Assembly (NCBI GenBank): GCA_034659015.1
Contig: JAYEGL010000012.1
Coordinates: 1-64,000, forward strand
DNA: 64,000 nucleotides
Source of the DNA: Maricaulis sp034659015
Lineage (GTDB): Bacteria; Pseudomonadota; Alphaproteobacteria; Caulobacterales; Maricaulaceae
Reading direction: 5' to 3'
This document shows positions 9,984 to 18,429 of the stretch, piece by piece. The notes below the pieces were generated by a model. It ran no database searches and was not told the DNA's origin. It saw only the letters and a list, made by a program, of their open reading frames with translations. How positions within the stretch are numbered: position 1 is the first letter of the stretch; every line of letters starts with the position of its first letter. Made by a program: the position numbers and the translations under genes.

Positions 9984-10484
9984 ATGAGGCGTACCATCAC
10001 TGCACTTCTGGCGATCGGCGCACTGGCCGCACCGGCTCTGGCGACGGATCCCGTGTCCATCGCGCCGATCCAGTTCGGACCGGAACTGACGGAAAAGGCC
10101 GAGGAATACGGGCAGCGCGAGCTGGACTACCTGGCCGAGGAAATGCGCAACGACCTGGAACGCGAACTGGCCGACCTGCTCGGCGAGAACGGCATGCGGC
10201 TGGAAGTGACGATCCAGGATGCCTCGCCCAACCGGCCGACCATGGAACAGATGGCCGATCGCGGTCTGCACCATTCGTCCATCAGTATCGGCGGAGCGAG
10301 CCTGGAGGCCCGCCTCCTCGCGGCCGACGGCACGCAGCTGGAAACGTTCAGCTATTCCTGGCGCTCGCACAATATCCGTGACGTGGTCGGGTATTCGCGC
10401 TGGACCGATGCCCGCCGGGCCATGAACCGTTTCGCCAGCGATATCGGCGAGAGCCTGAACGAGCGCTACGCCTCGGGCTCCTGA
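9984..10484 (+). CDS. Secreted protein of unknown function, paralogue 1
   Basis: A 166-residue protein with a clear signal peptide (cleavage expected after about residue 20, APALA). The ATG is preceded by AGGAGG, which fixes the start. The mature part is acidic and mixed helix/strand. It shares a layout with the next gene: LxxKAEExGxxEL near the mature N-terminus, a central PNRPTM motif, then a Tyr/Trp-rich segment and a C-terminal TDARRAMNRFASDIGESL. No known domain recognised. Periplasmic or secreted location inferred. Confidence 0.7.
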   Translation: MRRTITALLAIGALAAPALATDPVSIAPIQFGPELTEKAEEYGQRELDYLAEEMRNDLERELADLLGENGMRLEVTIQDASPNRPTMEQMADRGLHHSSISIGGASLEARLLAADGTQLETFSYSWRSHNIRDVVGYSRWTDARRAMNRFASDIGESLNERYASGS

Positions 10485-10519
10485 AAAAGCGCCGGACGAC
10501 CGGCAAGCGATTGAATAAC

Positions 10520-10547
10520 GGGGCGCATCCGATGGATGCGCCCCTTT
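10520..10547 (+). terminator. Rho-independent terminator
   Basis: An 11-bp perfect stem (GGGGCGCATCC / GGATGCGCCCC) with a GAT loop and a short TTT tail, 35 bases after the stop of the first secreted paralogue. It separates transcription of the two paralogues. Confidence 0.75.
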
Positions 10548-10644
10548 CGCTTCGCGCATGCACAACAGGCTTCGCTCACGCAACCAGATGCGGCCGTGCT
10601 AATCTTCCCGCACAAGTTGGACCTGCGACGAGGAGGGCGTTCCC

Positions 10645-11214
10645 ATGCGTACCCCTGCATTTGTCCTTGTGTGTCTCAGCGTGTGTTTCAGCCTGTCCCT
10701 GCCGGCCCTGGCCCAGAGCGAAGGGTTTGACGCGACCTATCGGCGCGAAGCGACAGGCTCCATCGAAATCGGCCGCATCGACGTCTCGCCCGCCCTGCGC
10801 AGCAAGGCGGAACAGCTTGGCGAGGCCGAGCTGGCGCGCCTCACCGGCTATCTCCGCGACGTGCTGGTGACGACGCTGGTCACCGCGGACTGGCACGGCG
10901 TGGCCGCACAAGAGACCGTACTCGACGTCACGCTTGTCGATGTCGTGCCCAGCCGCCCGACCATGACCCAGATCCAGAACATGGACATGGCGCATTATTC
11001 GACAGAAGCCTCGGGCGGTGCGGAACTGACGGCCGAACTGCGTGATGCCGACGGCCGCCTGGTCGCGAACTATCATTTCGCCTGGTACAATCCGGACACG
11101 GCCGGTGCGGACAGCGGTATCTGGAGCGATACGCGGACCGCCTTCGCCCGCTTCTCCGAGGACCTGGCCGACAGTCTGGGCGACGCGCCCATGCCGCGGT
11201 CCTCGGGCAGCTAG
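10645..11214 (+). CDS. Secreted protein of unknown function, paralogue 2
   Basis: A 189-residue protein with a signal peptide (cleavage after about residue 23, LPALA) and a GGAGG ribosome site. It aligns by eye with the upstream gene over the whole mature region: IDVSPALRSKAEQLGEAEL against IQFGPELTEKAEEYGQREL, the central PSRPTM motif, and the terminal RFSEDLADSL. The pair is therefore a tandem duplication that has diverged strongly. No known domain recognised; an envelope-associated role is a guess from the signal peptide alone. Confidence 0.7.
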   Translation: MRTPAFVLVCLSVCFSLSLPALAQSEGFDATYRREATGSIEIGRIDVSPALRSKAEQLGEAELARLTGYLRDVLVTTLVTADWHGVAAQETVLDVTLVDVVPSRPTMTQIQNMDMAHYSTEASGGAELTAELRDADGRLVANYHFAWYNPDTAGADSGIWSDTRTAFARFSEDLADSLGDAPMPRSSGS

Positions 11215-11221
11215 GCTACGC

Positions 11222-11851
11222 TCAGGGGGCACCGATCCATTTGTGGGTCTGCAGGCTGAGCGACCATTGCGGATGCGTCAGGCAGTAGTCGAAGGCGGCC
11301 TGGGCGTTCTCCATCATGTGCGCGCCATCCATGGGCTGGAGCGAGAACCGCTTGAAAGCCCATCCGCTGAAGGCCTGCGGGTCGAGTTCGGGCTGGGGAT
11401 AGACGAGTTTCAGCTCGTCGCCGGACCGCTGCACCACCTCGGCCGTGCCCTTGGGGCTGACCGTGATCCAGTCGATCCCGTCCGGCGCGGCGATCGTGCC
11501 ATTGGTCTCCACGGCGATCTCGAACCCGGCGGCATGAAGCGTCTCGATCAGCGGCGCGTCGAGCTGCAGCAGCGGCTCGCCGCCGGTGCACACGACCAGC
11601 GGCCGCCCGCCGCCAGGCCAGAATCCGGCCACATGGGCGGTCAGGTCCTGCGGCGTCGCGAAACGCCCGCCGCCCGGCCCGTCCATGCCGACGAAATCCG
11701 TGTCGCAAAAATTGCAGACCGCCTTGTGCCGGTCCTGCTCGCGCCCGCTCCACAGATTGCAGCCGGCAAAGCGCAGGAAGACGGCGGGCCGGCCGGCCTG
11801 GGCGCCCTCACCCTGCACGGTCAGGAAGGTTTCCTTGACGGAATAGCTCAT
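11222..11851 (-). CDS. queE: 7-carboxy-7-deazaguanine synthase (radical SAM)
   Basis: Converts 6-carboxytetrahydropterin to 7-carboxy-7-deazaguanine in queuosine biosynthesis. The 209-residue protein has the QueE features: TVQGEGAQAG at the N-terminus, the extended cluster motif FAGCNLW..CNFCDTDF where three cysteines bind the 4Fe-4S cluster with a long first spacer, and VCTGGEPLLQ for SAM binding. The start at 11851 overlaps the queC stop in ATGA, so the two enzymes are translationally coupled. Confidence 0.95.
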   Translation of the reverse strand: MSYSVKETFLTVQGEGAQAGRPAVFLRFAGCNLWSGREQDRHKAVCNFCDTDFVGMDGPGGGRFATPQDLTAHVAGFWPGGGRPLVVCTGGEPLLQLDAPLIETLHAAGFEIAVETNGTIAAPDGIDWITVSPKGTAEVVQRSGDELKLVYPQPELDPQAFSGWAFKRFSLQPMDGAHMMENAQAAFDYCLTHPQWSLSLQTHKWIGAP

Positions 11852-12561
11852 GCCGGTGTGCGCTCCTGCCAGGCGCGCCATCCGGCGGCCCGGAGTTCAC
11901 AGGCCGGACACGTGCCGCAGCCATGCCCCCAGTCGTGCAGCATGCCACGCTCGCCGCGATAACAGGTGTGCGATTGCGTGCGGATCAGCTCGACCAGCGC
12001 GTCGCCGCCCAGCTCGGCGGCCAGCGCCCAGGTCTGCCCCTTGTCCAGCTGCATCAGCGGCGTTTCGACAACCATCGGCGTATCCAGTCCCAGGGCCAGA
12101 GCGCCCTGCATCGCGTCGATCGTCGCGCGGCGGCAATCGGGATAGCCGGAATAGTCCGTCTCGCACATGCCGCCGACGAGCACGCCATGACCGCGGCGAT
12201 AGGCCAGTGCCGAGGCGACGGTGAGAAAGACGAGATTGCGGCCCGGCACGAAGGTGGACGGCAGACCATTGGCCTGCATCTCGATCGCCCGTTCCGCCGT
12301 CAGCGCGCTTTCCGCGATCGCGCCATAGCCCGCCAGATCGACCACGAAATCCTCGCCCAGACGGTCGCCCCGGGGCATCTCCCCAATGCCGGCCCGCACA
12401 TCCTCGCGCGCCTGCATTTCCACAACGTGGCGCTGGCCGTATTCGAAACCGACCGTCTCGACCCGCTCGTAGCGCTCGAGCGCCCAGGCGAGGCAGGTGG
12501 CGGAATCCTGACCGCCGGAAAACAGCACCAGCGCGGACTTGGAGGGGGTTTGGATCGTCAT
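11848..12561 (-). CDS. queC: 7-cyano-7-deazaguanine synthase
   Basis: ATP-dependent conversion of 7-carboxy-7-deazaguanine to preQ0, the step after QueE. The 237-residue protein starts with the PP-loop motif FSGGQDSAT and ends with the zinc site CYRG...CGTCPACELR. FVPGRNLVFL in the middle is typical of the family. It leads a two-gene operon with queE and is divergent from cutA, with only 35 bases between the starts, too short for a preQ1 riboswitch. No queD or queF lies in the window. Confidence 0.96.
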   Translation of the reverse strand: MTIQTPSKSALVLFSGGQDSATCLAWALERYERVETVGFEYGQRHVVEMQAREDVRAGIGEMPRGDRLGEDFVVDLAGYGAIAESALTAERAIEMQANGLPSTFVPGRNLVFLTVASALAYRRGHGVLVGGMCETDYSGYPDCRRATIDAMQGALALGLDTPMVVETPLMQLDKGQTWALAAELGGDALVELIRTQSHTCYRGERGMLHDWGHGCGTCPACELRAAGWRAWQERTPA

Positions 12562-12596
12562 GCGTGGCTTATATAATGAACTCGGCAGGGAAGACC

Positions 12597-12929
12597 ATGA
12601 TGAGCCATAGCTGGACCTACACGACCTGGCCCGATCCCGACAGCGCCGAGGCCGCCGCGGCCCGGCTGCTGGACGAGGAGCTGTGTGCCTGCGCCAATAT
12701 CTTTCGCGGCATGATCAGCGTCTATCGCTGGAAGGGCAGGGTGGAGACGGCGCAGGAGGCGGTCATGGTGCTCAAGACGACCGGCGAGCTGGCCGCGCAA
12801 TTGTGCGACCGCATCGTCGAACTTCACCCCTATGACGAGCCCTGCGTTCTGTCCCTGCCGGTCGACCGGTTCGGCAGCGCAAAGGGTTTCCTGGACTGGA
12901 TCGAGGCCAGCACCCGCCGTCCTGCGTGA
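12597..12929 (+). CDS. cutA: CutA-family divalent ion tolerance protein
   Basis: A 110-residue CutA1 protein, normally a trimer of ferredoxin-like domains. Family signatures seen are LLDEELCACANIF, YRWKGRVE and ELHPYDEPCVLSLPV. The family is linked to copper tolerance in E. coli, but its molecular role is unsettled. Two adjacent ATGs (12597 and 12600) follow an AGGGA ribosome site and either may be used. The gene is divergent from queC and stands alone. Confidence 0.92.
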   Translation: MMSHSWTYTTWPDPDSAEAAAARLLDEELCACANIFRGMISVYRWKGRVETAQEAVMVLKTTGELAAQLCDRIVELHPYDEPCVLSLPVDRFGSAKGFLDWIEASTRRPA

Positions 12930-13022
12930 CACTTCGGTGAAGTTTCCATGAAACCGATCAAGCGTTTAGCCCTTGGAAAGCACGGCTGACCAATCTCCCC
13001 GGGAACAGTTCAGGGGAATGGG

Positions 13023-14651
13023 ATGAGCCGCCTCGTACGCGATGTCATGACGGATGCACCGGCGGTCTCGCCGGATGCAACAGGCGAATATGTTTACGAT
13101 CTTCTCTCCGACGACGAGGACCTTCTCGTTCTGGCCGTCGTTCAGGATGGCCGGCCGGTCGGGCTGGTCGCGCGTGACCGCTTCTTCCTGAAAATGGCCG
13201 ACCGGCATGGCCGTGCCCTGTTTTCCAAGCGTCCGGTCACCTTCCTGATGGTCAAGGAACCGCTGACCGTCGAGACCTCGACGCCGATCACCGAGCTCAA
13301 CGCCCTGATCGTGCGCGACCGTCCGTCGGCCCTGATGGAAGGCTTCATCGTGACGCGCAATGGCGAATATGCCGGTGTCGGCACGGCGCTGGACCTGTTC
13401 CGCGAGACCTCGCGCGAAAGCGCGGAACGCAGCCACAAACTGTCGGCGCTGGCCGAACAGCTCGGCCATGCCCGCATCGACGCCCTGGCGGCCTCGAAGG
13501 CCAAGTCGGAATTCCTGGCCACGATGAGCCACGAGATCCGCACGCCGCTGAACGGCGTGCTGGGTGTCGCCCAGCTCCTGATGTCCACCGAGCTGGACAC
13601 GCAGCAGGAAGACTTCGTCCGCGTCATCAATGACAGCGGCCAGATCCTGCTGCGGCTCCTCAACGATGTGCTGGACCTCTCCAAGATCGAGGCCGGCAAG
13701 ATGGATCTCGACATCCGGCCCTTCGATCCGCACAAGCTGGCCGCCGATGCCCGCACGCTCTGGCAGGCCAGGGCCGGCGAGAAGCGGATCGGCTTCTCGA
13801 TCGACGTTCACGCCGGACAGGAGCACCGGTTCGAGGGCGACCCGGTACGGCTGAAGCAGGTCCTGTTCAACCTCGTGGGAAATGCCATCAAGTTCACCGA
13901 CGAAGGCACGGTCGACGTCGATCTGGCCTTCCATCCCATCGGCCGGCGGCGGCATGTCATGCGGGTCGAGGTGCGCGACACCGGCTGCGGCGTGCCCGAG
14001 GCGGCCCAGCCCGGTCTCTTCTCGGCGTTCACACAGGCCGATGCGGAGACCACGCGCGCTCATGGCGGGACGGGCCTGGGCCTGACGATCTGCAAGCGCC
14101 TGGTGGAGCTGATGGGCGGCACGATCGGTTTCCGCAGCACGCAAGGTGCCGGCTCGACCTTCTGGTTCGAAGTGCCGCTGAAGCGCGTGCTCGACACGGC
14201 GCCGCCGTCACACGCGGAGCCGGCCCCCCGCCCGGCCACGTCCCCTGCCGGCGACGTCCGCGTCCTCGTCGCCGAGGATGTCGCGGTCAACCAGGCCGTC
14301 GCCCGCGGTTTCCTCGACCTGCGCGGCTATCGGGCGGATTTCGTCGAGACCGGGGAGATGGCGCTCGAGGCTGTCCGCACGCAGCACTACGATCTCGTCC
14401 TGATGGATATGGAGATGCCGGTCATGGACGGGCTCCAGGCCACACGGGCCATACGTGCCCTGCCCGGACGCCGCAGCGAGGTCCCGGTCATCGCCCTCAC
14501 CGCCAATGCCCTGTCCAGCGCCGCGCAGCGCTGCCGGGCGGCGGGCATGAACGATGTCGTCACCAAGCCGGTCGACCGGGACAGCCTGTTCCGCGCGATC
14601 GATGCACAGCTGCCCGGCAGACCGGACGAACGGGACGCCCGCGTCGCCTGA
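13023..14651 (+). CDS. Soluble hybrid sensor histidine kinase with CBS-like sensor
   Basis: A 542-residue cytosolic hybrid kinase without membrane segments. Residues 1-125 look like a CBS pair, as found before some GGDEF and kinase proteins (DVMTDAPAVSPDAT; DGRPVGLVARDRFF; PSALMEGFIVTRNG). A short coiled linker leads to the HisKA domain with phospho-acceptor H170 in MSHEIRTPLNG. The HATPase domain has its N box near 287 and G boxes DTGCGVP and GGTGLGLTI. A C-terminal receiver (about 412-530) has D462 and a conserved TKPVD lysine. The CBS part suggests nucleotide sensing, an inference. No partner regulator is adjacent. Confidence 0.9.
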   Translation: MSRLVRDVMTDAPAVSPDATGEYVYDLLSDDEDLLVLAVVQDGRPVGLVARDRFFLKMADRHGRALFSKRPVTFLMVKEPLTVETSTPITELNALIVRDRPSALMEGFIVTRNGEYAGVGTALDLFRETSRESAERSHKLSALAEQLGHARIDALAASKAKSEFLATMSHEIRTPLNGVLGVAQLLMSTELDTQQEDFVRVINDSGQILLRLLNDVLDLSKIEAGKMDLDIRPFDPHKLAADARTLWQARAGEKRIGFSIDVHAGQEHRFEGDPVRLKQVLFNLVGNAIKFTDEGTVDVDLAFHPIGRRRHVMRVEVRDTGCGVPEAAQPGLFSAFTQADAETTRAHGGTGLGLTICKRLVELMGGTIGFRSTQGAGSTFWFEVPLKRVLDTAPPSHAEPAPRPATSPAGDVRVLVAEDVAVNQAVARGFLDLRGYRADFVETGEMALEAVRTQHYDLVLMDMEMPVMDGLQATRAIRALPGRRSEVPVIALTANALSSAAQRCRAAGMNDVVTKPVDRDSLFRAIDAQLPGRPDERDARVA

Positions 14652-14656
14652 CCGGT

Positions 14657-14914
14657 TTAGCCGTCCTCCGGCTCGCTCTGCTTGAACACGGCGTGGGCCG
14701 CTTCGTCATAGCCACGGCGGCGCGAGACGATCAGGATCGTCGCCAGGACGGCCCCGACCACCACGCTGAACGCCGTACCGACGCCCAGCGCCACCCAGCC
14801 ATGGATGCTCATGGAGACGTGGGGCAGGTTGGACATGCCCCAGATGATGAAGGCCAGGCAGATCAGGAAAGCGGCCACGGCCACGGCCACGAGGGCGATA
14901 TTGGATTTCTTCAT
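14657..14914 (-). CDS. Small two-segment membrane protein
   Basis: An 85-residue protein with two predicted membrane helices (about 6-27 and 42-65) and a polar, acidic C-terminal tail. It is convergent with the hybrid kinase, ending five bases from its stop. I do not recognise the family; codon use and composition match the neighbours, so it is likely a real gene. Confidence 0.6.
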   Translation of the reverse strand: MKKSNIALVAVAVAAFLICLAFIIWGMSNLPHVSMSIHGWVALGVGTAFSVVVGAVLATILIVSRRRGYDEAAHAVFKQSEPEDG

Positions 14915-15020
14915 GCGGTCTTCTAACGCCTCGGCGTCCGCGAAACCATCGCGGCCCCGGCCCTCACCGTGCGGCGAAGCGTCACGCGGGCCGGGACCGC
15001 GGCCTGGATATCCAAGCGGT

Positions 15021-15452
15021 TCAGTGGGTCGCGACCTGCAGCCTGTTCCACAGATTGATCATGCCGGTCATCGCGGTCAGCGCGGCGATGCCATGGGCAT
15101 CGAAATGCCGCGCCAGCTCGGCGCGATAGGGTTCCAGGTCGCGGCCCGGATCGATCTTGGTCAGGACCTCGGTCCAGGCGAAGGCCGCCTTCTCGGCCGG
15201 GGTGAAATCGTCCACATGACGCCAGACGATCAGGCGGTCGAGCCGCTCGCTCGTCTCGCCATCCTCGCGCGCCTCGCGGGTGTGCATCTTCACGCAGAAA
15301 CCGCAGCCATTGATCTGGGAGGCCCGGAGCAGGATCAAGTGGCGCAGGCCGGGCTCGATTCCGGTATCGTTGATCGCCGACTGGGCCGCGATGAAGGCAT
15401 GGATGACATCGGGCAGTTCGATATCGGGGCGGACGGGCGTGTGAGCATTCAT
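15021..15452 (-). CDS. Carboxymuconolactone decarboxylase / AhpD-like protein
   Basis: A 143-residue AhpD-fold protein. The redox motif INGCGFCVKMHT (CxxC followed by His) is the alkylhydroperoxidase-like active site, and FAWTEVLTKI matches the family. Such proteins usually reduce peroxides or act in stress defence. The ATG at 15452 has an AGGAGAC ribosome site; an apparent upstream extension is non-coding repeat sequence. Single gene with about 280 bases of repeat-bearing spacer upstream. Confidence 0.9.
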   Translation of the reverse strand: MNAHTPVRPDIELPDVIHAFIAAQSAINDTGIEPGLRHLILLRASQINGCGFCVKMHTREAREDGETSERLDRLIVWRHVDDFTPAEKAAFAWTEVLTKIDPGRDLEPYRAELARHFDAHGIAALTAMTGMINLWNRLQVATH

Positions 15453-15577
15453 GTCAGTCTCCTGGGTTGGGAACCTTCGGCGGTTCGCTCCCAAGACGCG
15501 CGGCGGATGCGGCGTGTGACAGGTGTTCTGCAGAAAATGGCACGGGCGTGAGCGGGGGCTGCTCCGCTCCGCCCGGA

Positions 15578-15712
15578 GTGCGCGCTGCGGGTGGCTTGCC
15601 ACTCGACGGCAAAGGGCGGAATGAAAGAGGACGTGTCGCGGACAGCCCTCCTACGCCGAGGCTTCGGAGGGCACCTCTTCGCCCCGGGTGCGCGCTGCGG
15701 GTGGCTTGCCAC
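15578..15712. repeat. Two 25-bp direct repeats, one with a hairpin
   Basis: Copies at 15578-15602 and 15688-15712, 110 bases apart, share the same 25 bases (core GCGCGCTGCGGGTGGCTTGC without its first base). The second copy extends into a perfect GGGTGGC-TT-GCCACCC hairpin. The pair fills the spacer between the AhpD-like gene and the tRNA. Likely a short dispersed repeat family; the rest of the spacer shows nothing else. Confidence 0.6.
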
Positions 15713-15734
15713 CCGAAGCCCGCAGGGCGAAGGG

Positions 15735-15811
15735 TGGTGGCGAGGGAGAGACTTGAACTCTCGACCTCACGATTATGAGTCGTGCGCTCTAACCAGCTGA
15801 GCTACCTCGCC
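15735..15811 (-). tRNA. tRNA with CAT anticodon (Met, or Ile2)
   Basis: A 77-base tRNA with encoded CCA (complement of 15735-15737). The acceptor stem pairs GGCGAGG with CCTCGCC, the D arm is GCTCAGCTGGTTAGAGC, the anticodon stem-loop is CACGA-CTCATAA-TCGTG with CAT at 15777-15775, and the T arm carries GTTCAAGTC. It has the 1-72 G-C pair of an elongator, not the mispair of initiator tRNA. It is either elongator tRNA-Met or a lysidine-modified tRNA-Ile2; sequence alone does not settle this. Confidence 0.96.
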
Positions 15812-15851
15812 ACACGGGTCTCTCCCTTCGGGAGAGGGACGCCATATACGC

Positions 15852-15885
15852 GGACCGCCCGCGGCTGGCAAGCCGCGAGCGGTCC
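15852..15885. terminator. Strong hairpin downstream of the chemoreceptor gene
   Basis: Two stacked 7-bp stems (GGACCGC/GCGGTCC and CGCGGCT/AGCCGCG) with a GGCA loop, between the chemoreceptor stop and the tRNA. No T-run follows on the minus strand, so termination is plausible but unproven. A second, shorter hairpin (CTCTCCC/GGGAGAG) lies at 15820-15836. Confidence 0.4.
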
Positions 15886-15906
15886 CCGATTTCAGTTGCG
15901 CATGCG

Positions 15907-17964
15907 TTATGCGCTGCGCACTTCGGTAAGGAACTGCTCGACCGACGATTTGAGGTCGTCGGACTGGCGCGAAACCGCCAGGGAGGCCTCGAGAACCTCG
16001 CCCGCGCTTTCGCCGGTTTCCGAGGTCGCCTGGTCGACTTCCTGGATGTTGGAGAACACGTCGCGCGTGCCGTCCGCGGCTTCCTGGGCCGAGCGGGTGA
16101 TCTCGCCGGCCGCCGCACGCTGTTCTTCCATCGCAGCCGCGATCGCGGTGGCGATTTCCGACATTTCGTGGATCGTGCCGCCGATCGAGGACATCGCCTC
16201 GACCGCCTTGGCGGTCGCGCCCTGGATGCCGTTGATGTGTTCGGAGATGTTCTGCGTGGCCGCACCGGTCTGGCTGGCCAGGGCCTTCACTTCCGAGGCC
16301 ACGACCGCGAAGCCCTTGCCGGCCTCGCCGGCCCGGGCCGCCTCGATGGTGGCGTTTAGGGCCAGCAGGTTGGTCTGTTCGGCGATATCGTTGATCAGGT
16401 TGACGATATTGTCGATCGACTTGGCCGCATCGTCGAGGCGCTGCACGTCCTCATTGGTGCGTTCGACCTGGTCGACGGCCGTACCGGCGATCTCGGTGGA
16501 GCGGGAGATCTGCTGCGAGATCTCGCCGATCGAGGAGACCATTTCCTCGGCGGCCGCGGCGACGGTCTGCACGTTCTGGGACGCACCTTCGGAGGCCTGG
16601 GCAACGGCGGCGGACTTGCCGGTCGTCGCAGCGGCCGTCGAGCTCATGGCGCGGGCGGCCGCTTCCATGCGGTGCGCCGCTTCGCCGACCTGGCCAAGCG
16701 CGTCCGAGGAGGCCTGTTCGAAGGCCTGGATCAGGCTTTCGATGGCGGCAGACCGCTTTTCCTTCATGCGGCGCTCGGCCTCGGTCTCTTCTTCCAGGCG
16801 GGCGCGCTCCTTGGCGTTCTGGCGGAAGACGTCGACGGAACGGGCCATGTCGCCGATCTCGTCCTTGCCCGGGGTGAAGCCCAGATTGACGTCATTGTCG
16901 CCCTCGGCCAGCGCACGCATGGTGCGCGCCATGGCGCTGAGGCGCTGGAGCAGCATGTTGTTGACGTAGAACCAGGCGATCGACAGGGCGATGACCAGGC
17001 CGATGGCGGCGATGGAGATCAGCAGGATGCGTCCGGCCACCACAGCGCTGTTGGCGGCTTCGGTGGCGCCGTCGACGCGGCTGGCCACCTGCTGCTTGTA
17101 GGCCTCGACGCTGGACAGCAGCGTCTCGGCCGACAGGCGCGCTTCCTCGGCCACGACCTCGGCCGCGGCGACCGCGGCGAGTTCCGCCTTGCGCAGTTCG
17201 AAAATGCCCTCTTCGCCTTCGCCGTAATTGATCAGGCTGTCGGCCTGTCCGCGCATCACGTCGGACACGACGGGGCCGAGAATGGCCAGGTTGACGTCGA
17301 GTTCGCCGACCGCCTCGTCCCAGCGGTCGTAGACGGCGTCGACGTCCGGATTGGTCGCGGCGATATCGACCTCGGTGTACTGGATCATCATCTGGTTCGC
17401 AGCCAGCAGGGCACGAAGCAGGCTTTCGATGTCGGCATCGGTGGACGTATCCAGCGCGCTTTCCACGCTGGAGGCGAATTCGGCGCGCGACGTGCGTGCC
17501 TCGGCCGTCACGTCATAGCGCTGGTCGCGGATCTGCAAACGCCGGTCGACGACCTCGTTCATGCTTTCCACGAGTTCGGACAAATCGGCGACGGCCGCGG
17601 CGAGATTTGCCGTTTCCTGCTGGCCGCCGATCTCCTGGATACGCTCCAGCTCCGCGCTGAGTTCGGCGCGGTATTCGCTGACGCGGTTATAGTTGTCGAG
17701 GCGGGCGTTAACCGTGGGAGACAGGGCAAAACTCGCGAGCGCCTCGGACAGCGCCTGGCTGTCCTCGCTCAGCGCATCGACCGCCTGGGTTTCCGGGATC
17801 GCGCGTTCGGCGATCTGTTCGACGGCATAGTTCGCCGAATTAAAGCCGGTCACGCCCACGACGGCGGCGATCAGCGTCATGGCCGAGGTCAGGCCAAACG
17901 CTGCCAGGAGCCGGACCCGGATACTCGTGGTCTTGTCGAGGAACTTGGCGAACACAGAATTCAT
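15907..17964 (-). CDS. Methyl-accepting chemotaxis protein
   Basis: A 685-residue transmembrane chemoreceptor. Membrane segments at about 18-40 and 312-333 enclose a helical periplasmic sensor of some 270 residues rich in Glu/Ala. A HAMP domain follows (about 334-388) and then the coiled-coil signalling domain, whose tip reads DIAEQTNLLALNATIEAARA near 526-545. The C-terminus (SVEQFLTEVRSA) is not the NWETF-type CheR tether. The ligand is unknown. It stands alone, far from the che operon at the end of the window, which presumably serves it. Confidence 0.96.
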   Translation of the reverse strand: MNSVFAKFLDKTTSIRVRLLAAFGLTSAMTLIAAVVGVTGFNSANYAVEQIAERAIPETQAVDALSEDSQALSEALASFALSPTVNARLDNYNRVSEYRAELSAELERIQEIGGQQETANLAAAVADLSELVESMNEVVDRRLQIRDQRYDVTAEARTSRAEFASSVESALDTSTDADIESLLRALLAANQMMIQYTEVDIAATNPDVDAVYDRWDEAVGELDVNLAILGPVVSDVMRGQADSLINYGEGEEGIFELRKAELAAVAAAEVVAEEARLSAETLLSSVEAYKQQVASRVDGATEAANSAVVAGRILLISIAAIGLVIALSIAWFYVNNMLLQRLSAMARTMRALAEGDNDVNLGFTPGKDEIGDMARSVDVFRQNAKERARLEEETEAERRMKEKRSAAIESLIQAFEQASSDALGQVGEAAHRMEAAARAMSSTAAATTGKSAAVAQASEGASQNVQTVAAAAEEMVSSIGEISQQISRSTEIAGTAVDQVERTNEDVQRLDDAAKSIDNIVNLINDIAEQTNLLALNATIEAARAGEAGKGFAVVASEVKALASQTGAATQNISEHINGIQGATAKAVEAMSSIGGTIHEMSEIATAIAAAMEEQRAAAGEITRSAQEAADGTRDVFSNIQEVDQATSETGESAGEVLEASLAVSRQSDDLKSSVEQFLTEVRSA

Positions 17965-18093
17965 GAGGATGGCCCCTTGCGGTTAATGCCCCCGGAAAAA
18001 GATACGGCGACGCTACCGCGCCGCCGTAAATGAATTCTTATTGTTGTGAACGCGTCCGGTTCTTTTGCCGGATGGCGTTGTATTCGTTTATGC

Positions 18094-18429
18094 TTAGCCG
18101 CCGAGATTGAAGTCGAAGCGCTGCTCCATACCCTCGGTGGCGGCCGCCGCCGGCGAGTAGCTCCAGCCTTCGATGGCACGCAGGACGGCGCGGTCGAACA
18201 CGCCTTCCGGGCTCGCCTCGACCACCGTGGCATCCGCGACCGTGCCTTCCGGCGTCACGGTGTACTGCACCACGGCATAGCCCTCGATACCGCGGCGCTC
18301 GGCGCCACGCGGATATTCCGGAGCTTCCACCTCGGTACGCTCGCGATCATCCTGAGCCAGCGCCGGCGCCGCCGTGAAAGCCATCGCAGACATAGCCGCC
18401 GCCAGGATCATGGTTCCCGTCTTGTTCAT
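18094..18429 (-). CDS. Periplasmic TonB C-terminal domain protein
   Basis: A 111-residue protein with a cleavable-looking signal peptide (MNKTGTMILAAAMSAMAFTA, then APALA) followed by a TonB C-terminal domain: PEYPRGAERRGIEGYAVVQY, then VTPEGTVADATVVEASP and FDRAVLRAIEGWSYSPA. Normal TonB proteins keep an uncleaved N-terminal anchor and a long proline-rich spacer; both are missing here. The start at 18429 is chosen for its AAGGG ribosome site; an ATG at 18444 is also in frame. It may be a secreted TonB-like partner or a periplasmic protein of separate function. Confidence 0.75.
   Translation of the reverse strand: MNKTGTMILAAAMSAMAFTAAPALAQDDRERTEVEAPEYPRGAERRGIEGYAVVQYTVTPEGTVADATVVEASPEGVFDRAVLRAIEGWSYSPAAAATEGMEQRFDFNLGG

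Noticed and set aside
12562..12596. preQ1 riboswitch before queC
   Set aside because: The gap to the divergent cutA is only 35 bases and shows no aptamer-like fold.
15578..15712. CRISPR array
   Set aside because: Only two copies, spacing of 110 bases, no cas genes; no array elsewhere in the window.
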